DNA from: Gammaproteobacteria bacterium
GTDB lineage: Bacteria > Pseudomonadota > Gammaproteobacteria > UBA4575
NCBI GenBank assembly: GCA_027297825.1
Contig: JAPUHH010000185.1
Coordinates: 1-10,315, forward strand
Reading direction: 5' to 3'
Length of the DNA stretch: 10,315 bases
Below are positions 1 to 6,132 of this stretch, piece after piece. The notes below the pieces were generated by a model. That model saw only the letters and a program-made list of their open reading frames with translations. It was not told the origin of the DNA and searched no databases. The position numbers and the translations under genes were made by a program. Each line of letters begins with the position of its first letter. Positions within the stretch are counted from its first letter, which is position 1.

Positions 1-1632
1 CACCGACAATTCTTGAGAAATCGGATTAGCCAGTATTTTTGCTTCATACCCTGGATTAAGCAAGGTTTCAATTGCCTGATCGACAAAACTAAACGAAATG
101 ATTTCATGATAGCCGCGGGTAACAAGTGCCTGTTTCAATAAAGCAAGCTTATCCACACTGATAGACACCGCGCCATCACCCGACGAGATCGACTTTACTT
201 TCCCCGGTATATTTTCATAGCCTACCAAACGAGCTACTTCCTCAATTAGATCAACATCTATGGCGAGATCAAAACGAAAACTTGGCGGCACAACGCTTAA
301 ACTATTTCCATCAATTTGCACTTTGCAATGCAAACGCGTTAAGAGCTTTTCGACTTCATTAATTGAAATCACAATGCCTAATATTGATTCAACTTTTGCA
401 TGATCAAGATTAATACTTACATTTTGCATCGTCGCAGATTCATCTGCTTCACATACAACAGGGCCTGCAGTGCCGCCTACAATTTCGAGTATTAATTGTG
501 TTGCCCTTTCAATTGCAGGCCGTGCTAACTGCGGGTCGACTCCTCGCTCAAAACGATGCGAAGAATCTGTATGCAAGCCGTAACGTCTCGCCCTCCCCAC
601 AATGGTTTCAGGTTTAAATGATGCGCTTTCTAAAAATATATTGGCTGTATCATCATCAACAGTCGTGCCAGCTCCACCCATAATTCCTGCTAGGGCAACA
701 GACTGTTTTGCATCAGCAATCACCAAGTCATCAGCAGAACATTCCACCACTTGGCCATCCAACAACTCTAATTTTTCTTCTGGCTGAGCGAACCGCACGA
801 CTATTCCATCATGTAATTTATCCAGGTCAAATGCGTGCATAGGTTGGCCCAGCTCTAGCATCACATAATTTGTAATATCGATGAGTGCATTGATGGAACG
901 AACTCCAGCACGGCGTAATTTTTCCTGCATCCACATCGGACTTTGTACCTTGCCAGATACCCCCTCAATCACCCTGCCAACATAACCCGGGCAATCTTTA
1001 GGCACCTCAATTGAAACCGGGAACACTGCTTGACTAGAACTATCAATTACAGAGGCGATTTGCGTCTGCTCCATACTGATATTTAAAAGCGCCGACACTT
1101 CTCGTGCGATACCTTGAACACTCAAACAATCGGAACGATTGGGCGTTAAATCAATATCAATAACAGAATCATTTAAGGCTAGAGCTTCAAATACTTCTGC
1201 GCCTAGCTCACAATCTTTTGGCAACTCCAATATTCCTTGCGAAGATTCAGCTAAACCCAATTCAGATGCAGAGCACAACATTCCAAATGAGTCGACCCCA
1301 CGCAGTGTTTTTGCTTCGATCTTGAAATCATTCGGCAGGATTGCATCAACTTTTGCAAATGCCACTAACAAATCTGCACGCACATTACTGGCACCACAAA
1401 TTACAGATAGAGGATTTCCCGATCCATCATCAACGCTACAAATATGAAGTTTTTTTGCATCGGGATGTGCTACCACTTCAAGCACTTTTGCAACCACTAC
1501 GCCTGAAAAAACCGGTGCAGCAGGCTCTATGCTATCGACCTCCAAGCCTGCCATGGTTAAGGTATCCGCTAATTGCTGAGTATCCACCGCAGGATTTACC
1601 CACTCACGCAACCAATTTTCACTTACACGCAT
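1..1632 (-). CDS. pheT: Phenylalanyl-tRNA synthetase beta subunit, 3' end cut by the window edge
   Basis: The beta chain of the (alpha-beta)2 cytoplasmic PheRS charges tRNA-Phe with PheS and carries the editing site that hydrolyses Tyr-tRNA-Phe. The frame is open from ATG at 1632 to base 1, giving 544 of an expected ~790-800 residues. The product begins MRVSENWLREWV. An EMAP/OB-type tRNA-binding domain (about residues 40-150) contains AHPDAKKLHICSVD, ICGASNVRA and LRGVDSFGMLCSASELGL. The B3/B4 editing domain follows (about 210-385), with RRYGLHTDSSHRFERG near 347-362. The B5 domain (about 400-480) ends FRFDLAIDVDLIEEVARL followed by VGYENIP. The catalytic-like and anticodon-binding parts lie outside the window. 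The start is 10 bases after the pheS stop; AAGG overlapping that stop, eight bases before the ATG, is the likely ribosome site, so the pair is probably translationally coupled. No internal stop was seen. Confidence 0.97.
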   Translation of the reverse strand, partial: MRVSENWLREWVNPAVDTQQLADTLTMAGLEVDSIEPAAPVFSGVVVAKVLEVVAHPDAKKLHICSVDDGSGNPLSVICGASNVRADLLVAFAKVDAILPNDFKIEAKTLRGVDSFGMLCSASELGLAESSQGILELPKDCELGAEVFEALALNDSVIDIDLTPNRSDCLSVQGIAREVSALLNISMEQTQIASVIDSSSQAVFPVSIEVPKDCPGYVGRVIEGVSGKVQSPMWMQEKLRRAGVRSINALIDITNYVMLELGQPMHAFDLDKLHDGIVVRFAQPEEKLELLDGQVVECSADDLVIADAKQSVALAGIMGGAGTTVDDDTANIFLESASFKPETIVGRARRYGLHTDSSHRFERGVDPQLARPAIERATQLILEIVGGTAGPVVCEADESATMQNVSINLDHAKVESILGIVISINEVEKLLTRLHCKVQIDGNSLSVVPPSFRFDLAIDVDLIEEVARLVGYENIPGKVKSISSGDGAVSISVDKLALLKQALVTRGYHEIISFSFVDQAIETLLNPGYEAKILANPISQELSV

Positions 1633-1642
1633 CTCTTAGACC

Positions 1643-2644
1643 TTATGCAAACTGCTGTAGAAAACGCAAATCGTTTTCAAAAAATAAACGCAAGTCATTT
1701 ACTTGATAGCGCAACATCGCAAGGCGCTCAACACCCAACCCAAATGCATAGCCGCTGTATTTATTTGTATCGACACCCACTTTTTCAAATACCGCTGGAT
1801 GCACCATGCCGCAACCCATCACTTCTAACCATTTGGTATTTTTTGAATTGCTATTCGCCATCGCAATATCAATTTCAGCGGAAGGCTCGGTAAATGGGAA
1901 GTAAGAGGGTCGAAAACGTATTTTTAAATTTTCATCTTCGAAAAATGTTTGCAGAAACTCAATGATGATGCCTTTTAAATCAACAAATGACACTTGCTCA
2001 TCCACTAACAAACCTTCGACTTGATGAAACATAGGGCTATGCGTTGGATCTGAGTCACATCGATACACTCTACCTGGCGCAATGATTCTGATCGGAGGTT
2101 TTTGCTCCTGCATTACATGAATTTGCACCGATGATGTATGGGTACGCAACAAAAGCTTATCGTCGAAATAAAACGTATCGTGCATAGCCCGTGCAGGATG
2201 ATGATCTGGGATATTCAAAGCTTCAAAGTTATGGAATTCATCCTCAATCTCTGGCCCTTCCTCGACAACAAATCCATGGCGTCGAAAATATTCTTCAATT
2301 CGAGCAAGAGTATGAGTGATAGGGTGCAAGCTACCTAAGCTCTGACCACGTCCCGGCAAGGTAATATCTAATGCTTCACATTTTAATTTTTCAGCAATAG
2401 CTGATTCTACTAACTTAATTTTTTTTTCCTCTAGCGCTTGTTGAACACTGGCTTTAATCAGATTTATTTTTTGCCCGGCTTCACGACGCTGTTCTTTTGG
2501 GAGTTTGCCAAGTTCTTTGAGCTTCTCAGTGAGAACACCTTTTTTACCCAAGTATTGAACCCGCAACGACTCTAAGGCATCCACCTCACAGGTAGACTGA
2601 ATCTCTTTAAGTGCTTGAACTTCTAAAGAATTAAGATCCGTCAT
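1643..2644 (-). CDS. pheS: Phenylalanyl-tRNA synthetase alpha subunit
   Basis: The catalytic alpha chain of class II PheRS activates phenylalanine with ATP and transfers it to tRNA-Phe together with PheT. It has 333 residues, a normal length. An N-terminal coiled coil (about 1-90, rich in Lys/Glu/Leu) binds tRNA. The catalytic core follows, with motif 1 around EEGPEIEDEFHNFEALNIP (128-146), THTSSVQ (168-174), motif 2 from PGRVYRCDSDPTHSPMFHQ to VEG (190-211), FPFTEPSAE (249-257) and motif 3 AFGLGVERLAMLRY (300-313). It ends NDLRFLQQFA, as in the family. No good Shine-Dalgarno precedes the ATG (upstream bases are TTATACAAA), which is unusual next to its neighbours. It is separated from rplT by a strong terminator hairpin, so its expression probably depends on read-through, attenuation or a promoter in the AT-rich 2645-2675 stretch. 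Confidence 0.98.
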   Translation of the reverse strand: MTDLNSLEVQALKEIQSTCEVDALESLRVQYLGKKGVLTEKLKELGKLPKEQRREAGQKINLIKASVQQALEEKKIKLVESAIAEKLKCEALDITLPGRGQSLGSLHPITHTLARIEEYFRRHGFVVEEGPEIEDEFHNFEALNIPDHHPARAMHDTFYFDDKLLLRTHTSSVQIHVMQEQKPPIRIIAPGRVYRCDSDPTHSPMFHQVEGLLVDEQVSFVDLKGIIIEFLQTFFEDENLKIRFRPSYFPFTEPSAEIDIAMANSNSKNTKWLEVMGCGMVHPAVFEKVGVDTNKYSGYAFGLGVERLAMLRYQVNDLRLFFENDLRFLQQFA

Positions 2645-2675
2645 TTTGTATAAGCTAAATTAAATATGTTAAACG

Positions 2676-2708
2676 AAAAAAGGGAAAGGCAATGCCTTTC
2701 CCTTTTTT
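2676..2708 (-). terminator. Rho-independent terminator or attenuator between rplT and pheS
   Basis: There are two perfectly complementary 15-base arms (2676-2690 and 2694-2708) around a three-base loop. In the minus-strand transcript the GC core is GGGAAAGGC/GCCTTTCCC, flanked by six A on the 5' side and followed by six U, which is a textbook intrinsic terminator. The A/T flanks also make it usable from the plus strand. It lies inside the conserved rplT-pheS junction, where E. coli carries the pheM-pheST attenuator. It therefore probably lowers, rather than ends, transcription into pheST. Confidence 0.9.
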
Positions 2709-2729
2709 AATACTAGCAAAGCAAGTCTT

Positions 2730-2753
2730 TTACAGAAAAAAGAGCCAAGCCAT
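2730..2753 (-). CDS. Candidate Phe-rich leader peptide (pheM-like), 7 residues
   Basis: A minimal ORF encodes M-A-W-L-F-F-L then TAA, starting 11 bases after the rplT stop and ending 21 bases before the terminator stem. Two consecutive UUU codons sit just before its stop. Position and content resemble the E. coli pheM leader peptide, whose translation controls pheST attenuation. Weak points are the lack of a clear Shine-Dalgarno (upstream bases GTTACATTAA), the very short length and only two Phe codons. In the RNA, CUCUUUUUU of this ORF could pair with AAAAAAGGG of the terminator's 5' arm. That would compete with the terminator, but the control logic would not be the classical one. Confidence 0.35.
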   Translation of the reverse strand: MAWLFFL

Positions 2754-2764
2754 TTAATGTAACA

Positions 2765-3124
2765 TTAACTAGCCAAACTCGCTTTCGCTCTTTCAGCAAG
2801 CTTGCCAAAGGTAGTAATATCATGCACGGCTAAGTCCGCTAGCACTTTGCGATCTATTTCTATAGAAGCCTTGATAAGACCATCTATCAAACGACTGTAA
2901 GACATATCAAACTGTCTTGCAGCAGCATTGATACGCACAATCCATAGTGATCGAAACTGCCGCTTACGCTGACGGCGGTCACGATAAGCGTATTGCCCTG
3001 CCTTAATAACAGCTTGTTTAGCTACACGATATACGTTTCTTCGTGCGCCATAATAGCCTTTCGCTTTAGCACGAACTTTTTTGTGCTTAGCATGCGCAAC
3101 CACTGATCGACTTACTCTTGCCAT
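2765..3124 (-). CDS. rplT: 50S ribosomal protein L20
   Basis: L20 binds 23S rRNA early in 50S assembly; in E. coli it also represses translation of its own rpmI-rplT message. The product has 119 residues, normal length. It starts MARVSRSVVAHAKHKKV and has the very basic N-terminal arm with KGYYGARRNVYRVAKQAV, the signature YAYRDRRQRKRQFRSLWI (about 46-63), then INAAARQFDMSYSRLIDGL and a C-terminal globular domain (EIDRKVLADLAVHD). GGAGAG five bases before the ATG is a good ribosome site. It follows rpmI by 31 bases and is followed by the terminator/attenuator hairpin, so it closes the strongly expressed part of the operon. Confidence 0.98.
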   Translation of the reverse strand: MARVSRSVVAHAKHKKVRAKAKGYYGARRNVYRVAKQAVIKAGQYAYRDRRQRKRQFRSLWIVRINAAARQFDMSYSRLIDGLIKASIEIDRKVLADLAVHDITTFGKLAERAKASLAS

Positions 3125-3155
3125 TTCTTCTCTCCGAATCCTTTATATTTAAGCC

Positions 3156-3353
3156 TTATGCGAAAGGCAACATTTGTTTTACAGCATTAATGTCTGAATC
3201 AGCGATTAAAGAGCCGGACCGCAACTGCCTTTTACGCTTTGTACTTTTCTTGGTAAGTATATGTCTTGCATGTGACTGTGCACATTTAAAGCCACCTTTT
3301 GCAGTTTTCTTAAAGCGCTTCGCCGCACCTCTATTTGTTTTTAACTTCGGCAT
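3156..3353 (-). CDS. rpmI: 50S ribosomal protein L35
   Basis: A small basic protein of the large ribosomal subunit, 65 residues, the usual length. It begins MPKLKTNRGAAKRFKKTAKG, the family N-terminus, and continues FKCAQSHARHILTKKSTKRK to a short C-terminus. The reading frame can be extended five codons upstream to another ATG. That adds MGIVI, which the family lacks, so the ATG at 3353 is chosen. A modest GGGA lies nine bases before it. The start is 19 bases downstream of the infC stop. In E. coli, L20 represses this cistron through a long-range mRNA fold; I did not try to prove an equivalent here. Confidence 0.97.
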   Translation of the reverse strand: MPKLKTNRGAAKRFKKTAKGGFKCAQSHARHILTKKSTKRKRQLRSGSLIADSDINAVKQMLPFA

Positions 3354-3372
3354 TATTACTATTCCCAATTAT

Positions 3373-3891
3373 TTATTTACGTATAGGTGAAAACACCATC
3401 ACTAACTGTCGGCCTTCTAGTTTTGGTCGCTGCTCAACTTCACCAAATTCTTTTAAATCATTTTCAATTCGATCAAGCAAATTGCCGCCAAGCTCTTGGT
3501 GCATCATTTCTCGACCTCTAAACCGTATCGTAACTTTAGTTTTATTATTACTCGTTAAAAATTCAGTTAGCTTTCTTAACTTAACCTGATAATCACTTTC
3601 TTCTGTACCAGGACGAAACTTAATTTCTTTTACATGGATTATTTTTTGTTTCTTTTTCGCAACTTGGGCTTTTTTACTTAACTCAAACTTAAATTTACCG
3701 TAATCCATCACTCGACATACTGGGGGTTTGGCATTTGGAACTATCTCTACTAAATCAAGTTCTGCATCAACCGCAATCTGTTGGGCTTTATCAATGTCTA
3801 CTACGCCAACATTTTCTCCATCCATGTCTATAAGACGTACTTCTCGATCGGTAATTTCCTCGTTTAAACGGTTATCTTTCGCTGCGCTGAT
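3373..3891 (-). CDS. infC: Translation initiation factor IF3, apparent AUC start
   Basis: IF3 binds the 30S subunit, prevents premature 50S joining and proofreads start-codon and initiator-tRNA pairing. With the start placed at AUC (3891-3889) the protein has 172 residues. The N-domain begins SAAKDNRLNEEITDREVRLI; the linker and signature are KPPVCRVMDYGKFKFE; the C-domain includes VKEIKFRPGTEESDY and KVTIRFRGREMMHQELG, ending MVFSPIRK. Starting at the first ATG (3825) would delete about 22 residues including the conserved N-R-L-N-E-E-I block. Upstream of that ATG the frame holds no ATG, GTG, TTG or CTG back to a TAA at 3897-3895. GGAGG (3904-3900) lies eight bases before the AUC. E. coli infC uses AUU for the same autoregulatory reason. 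thrS ends 20 bases upstream. Confidence 0.93.
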   Translation of the reverse strand: MSAAKDNRLNEEITDREVRLIDMDGENVGVVDIDKAQQIAVDAELDLVEIVPNAKPPVCRVMDYGKFKFELSKKAQVAKKKQKIIHVKEIKFRPGTEESDYQVKLRKLTEFLTSNNKTKVTIRFRGREMMHQELGGNLLDRIENDLKEFGEVEQRPKLEGRQLVMVFSPIRK

Positions 3892-3899
3892 ATCTTAAT

Positions 3900-3904
3900 C
3901 CTCC
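3900..3904 (-). promoter_or_regulatory. Strong Shine-Dalgarno that fixes the infC start
   Basis: The minus strand reads GGAGG, then eight bases (ATTAAGAT), then ATC. The strong match to the anti-Shine-Dalgarno with normal spacing points to the AUC rather than to the internal ATG 66 bases further on. An in-frame TAA lies between this site and the AUC, so no earlier start in this frame is possible. Confidence 0.8.
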
Positions 3905-3911
3905 AAAAAAA

Positions 3912-5822
3912 TTAATGGCCGCGGTGCGCGTTTTTCTCAGCAAACATCTGTGCGATAGCATCTACATCCATCGAGCCCAGATCTTCACCATTACGCGTAC
4001 GAACGGCCAACTGATTCGCGGTGATTTCACGATCGCCTGCCACTAGCATAAAAGGAATATGGGCAATCGTGTGCTCGCGAATCTTAAAGCCAATCTTTTC
4101 ATTTCTCAAGTCAGAAATCACTCTGAATCCTTGCTTTTTGAGCATTTCTGCCATTAAACCGACATATTTCGCCTGTCGATCCGTAATATTCAGAATTGCC
4201 GCCTGAGTAGGAGCCAGCCAAAACGGCATATCACCGGCATAGTTCTCTATTAAAATGCCTATAAACCGCTCTAAAGAGCCCAAAATAGCACGATGGATCA
4301 TTACAGGAACCTGGCGCGAGCCATCATCCGCGACATAATCCGCATCCAAGCGCCCCGGCATGGAGAAATCGACCTGAATAGTGCCACATTGCCAAGCGCG
4401 CCCAATACAATCACGTAGCGTGAAATCAATTTTCGGGCCATAAAAGGCCCCTTCACCGGGCTGCAGTTTAAATTCCAGTCCTTGACTGCTTAATGCCAGG
4501 TCCAAGGCCTGCTCTGCTTCGTCCCATAAACTGTCTTCACCAACGCGCTTTTCAGGGCGAGTCGACAATGCCAGTTCGATATCTGTAAAACCAAAATCAT
4601 TATACACATCGAAGGTTAATTTAATCAGTTCAGCCACTTCATGCTGCAATTGATCGCGGGTACAAAATATATGTGCATCATCTTGCACAAATCGCCGACA
4701 TCGCATTAAACCATGCAAAGTTCCGGAAGGCTCATTACGGTGCACCAAACCAAATTCAGATAATTTTAGCGGTAAATCCCGATAACTTTTTAAGCCTTGA
4801 TTGTAAATTTGCACATGCCCTGGACAATTCATAGGTTTAATCGCGTATTCACGATTTTCCGATTGCGTTGCAAAAATCATGTCGCCAAATTTATCCCAAT
4901 GGCCTGATTTCTCCCATAACTTACGATCCAACACTTGTGGAGTTGAGACCTCCTGATAACCATGCGCACGAATCTTATCACGCATATAATTTTCTACTAT
5001 ACGATAAAGTGTAAACCCGCGATCATGCCAAAACACCATGCCCGGCGCTTCATCTTGGAAATGAAATAAATCCATTTGCTTGCCCAGTTTTCGATGGTCG
5101 CGCTTCTCGGCTTCTTCCAGTTGTGTTAAATAATTTTTAAGTTGTTTTTTATCTGCCCATGCTGTGCCATAGATGCGTTGTAACATTTTATTATCTGAAT
5201 TGCCGCGCCAATAGGCACCCGCCAACGTAGTAAGTTTAAATGCTCGTAAATGACGGGTTTTGGGCACGTGTGGCACACGACACATATCGGTGTATTCTTG
5301 ATGGTGATACAAAGCAATGACCTCACCATCAGGAATTTCAGATGCAATCTCGACTTTATAATCTTCACCGCGTTGCTTAAACGTTTCGACCGCTTGATCA
5401 CGACTGACCACTTCACGAACTACTTCGTAGTCCTGCTTGATCAGCACTTGCATACGTTTTTCGATGGCAGCTAAATCTTCTGGCGTAAAGGGTCGCTCAA
5501 ACTCAATATCGTAATAAAAACCATTTTCAATCACAGGCCCAATCGCCATTTTTGCTGTGGGATACAATTGCTTAACAGCATGACCCATCAAATGAGCAAA
5601 CGAGTGACGAATAATATCGACTCCATCTGCATCTTTACTGGTAACAATTTCGAGCTTGGCGTCTTCAACAAGATCCACACAGGCGTCTGCTAATTGCCCA
5701 TCAATACGCCCGGCTATAGTGGCTTTGGCTAATCCAGGGCCAATCGATGCGGCCACTTGTTGAATCGTTACCGAATCAGCAAATTCTTTTTGAGTTCCAT
5801 CGGGAAGAGTAATCGTCGGCAT
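3912..5822 (-). CDS. thrS: Threonyl-tRNA synthetase
   Basis: A cytoplasmic class II synthetase that charges tRNA-Thr and edits Ser-tRNA-Thr. It has 636 residues. The TGS domain is 1-61 (MPTITLPDGTQKEF). The editing domain (about 62-225) has H73-S-F-A-H77 and the D-M-C181-R-V-P-H185 cluster. The catalytic domain (about 243-535) has zinc ligands C333 (MNCPGH), H384 (DDAHIFC) and H510 (VPVMIHRAILG), motif 2 arginine R362 (HRNEPSG), and motif 3 R519 (GSLERF). The anticodon-binding domain fills the C-terminus (DLRNEKIGFKIREHTI). Two normally Gly positions are changed, judged against the E. coli protein as I recall it: CRVPH (usually CRGPH) and MRCRRFVQDD (E. coli MRVRGFTQDD). Catalytic residues are intact, so I expect a working enzyme. 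GGAG six bases before the ATG is the ribosome site, directly below a tRNA-like hairpin. infC follows after 20 bases. Confidence 0.98.
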   Translation of the reverse strand: MPTITLPDGTQKEFADSVTIQQVAASIGPGLAKATIAGRIDGQLADACVDLVEDAKLEIVTSKDADGVDIIRHSFAHLMGHAVKQLYPTAKMAIGPVIENGFYYDIEFERPFTPEDLAAIEKRMQVLIKQDYEVVREVVSRDQAVETFKQRGEDYKVEIASEIPDGEVIALYHHQEYTDMCRVPHVPKTRHLRAFKLTTLAGAYWRGNSDNKMLQRIYGTAWADKKQLKNYLTQLEEAEKRDHRKLGKQMDLFHFQDEAPGMVFWHDRGFTLYRIVENYMRDKIRAHGYQEVSTPQVLDRKLWEKSGHWDKFGDMIFATQSENREYAIKPMNCPGHVQIYNQGLKSYRDLPLKLSEFGLVHRNEPSGTLHGLMRCRRFVQDDAHIFCTRDQLQHEVAELIKLTFDVYNDFGFTDIELALSTRPEKRVGEDSLWDEAEQALDLALSSQGLEFKLQPGEGAFYGPKIDFTLRDCIGRAWQCGTIQVDFSMPGRLDADYVADDGSRQVPVMIHRAILGSLERFIGILIENYAGDMPFWLAPTQAAILNITDRQAKYVGLMAEMLKKQGFRVISDLRNEKIGFKIREHTIAHIPFMLVAGDREITANQLAVRTRNGEDLGSMDVDAIAQMFAEKNAHRGH

Positions 5823-5828
5823 GCAAAT

Positions 5829-5857
5829 CTCCAGTGGTGACCTATACCAGGGGCCAC
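5829..5857 (-). promoter_or_regulatory. Candidate thrS translational operator mimicking the tRNA-Thr anticodon arm, with the Shine-Dalgarno
   Basis: In the transcript, GUGGCC and GGUCAC form a six-pair stem (one G-U) around the nine-base loop CCUGGUAUA (5837-5857). The loop contains U-G-G-U-A, identical to positions 33-37 of a tRNA-Thr with anticodon GGU. Folded as a seven-base anticodon loop (CUGGUAU), the lower stem GGCCC/AGGUC has four of five pairs and a C-A mismatch next to the loop. The hairpin ends four bases before the thrS GGAG (5832-5829). E. coli ThrRS represses its own mRNA by binding such an anticodon-like hairpin next to the ribosome site. The structure is seen; ThrRS binding is inferred. 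Confidence 0.55.
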
Positions 5858-5863
5858 TTGCCA

Positions 5864-5974
5864 GAATTCATTTTTTGTCCTTATACGGCGTTGCGATAAT
5901 TTTTTTGATGCTCATTTACATACATGTAAACTCCGCTTCTCAAAATTCCCGCGCCTTGTCTAAAAACAAAATTC
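5864..5974. repeat. Imperfect palindrome of about 110 bp in the tRNA-Val/thrS gap
   Basis: The ends are inverted: GAATTCATTTTTTGTC at 5864-5879 against GACAAGG...GAATT-type sequence ending at 5974. Further in, ACGGCG and GCGCC-type blocks face each other. The centre is a perfect inverted repeat, TTTACAT AC ATGTAAA (5915-5930). As RNA or cruciform this gives a long imperfect hairpin. The layout is that of a dispersed, non-coding palindromic repeat unit rather than a normal promoter spacer, but only one copy is in the window. The central hairpin could also serve as an upstream domain of the thrS leader. Confidence 0.45.
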
Positions 5975-6001
5975 GCTATTCTGATGTTTAAAAATAAATA
6001 T

Positions 6002-6078
<77 letters not shown>

Positions 6079-6132
6079 AATACTGTCTGTGAAATTAACA
6101 TAGAACACAATGATTCGGTACCATAGATTTTA

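Noticed and set aside
1139..1893. Several plus-strand open frames opposite pheT and pheS
   Set aside because: They are antisense shadows of strongly conserved synthetase genes, with no motifs or ribosome sites of their own.
5837..5875. Short upstream ORF in the thrS leader (MNSGKWPLV) with AAGGA before its ATG
   Set aside because: It contains no Thr codons, overlaps the end of the palindromic repeat and the operator hairpin, and is better explained as chance within those elements.
6079..6132. A separate promoter for tRNA-Val between uvrB and the tRNA
   Set aside because: TTGTGT and AT-rich bases are present, but no pair with proper spacing to the tRNA start could be defended.
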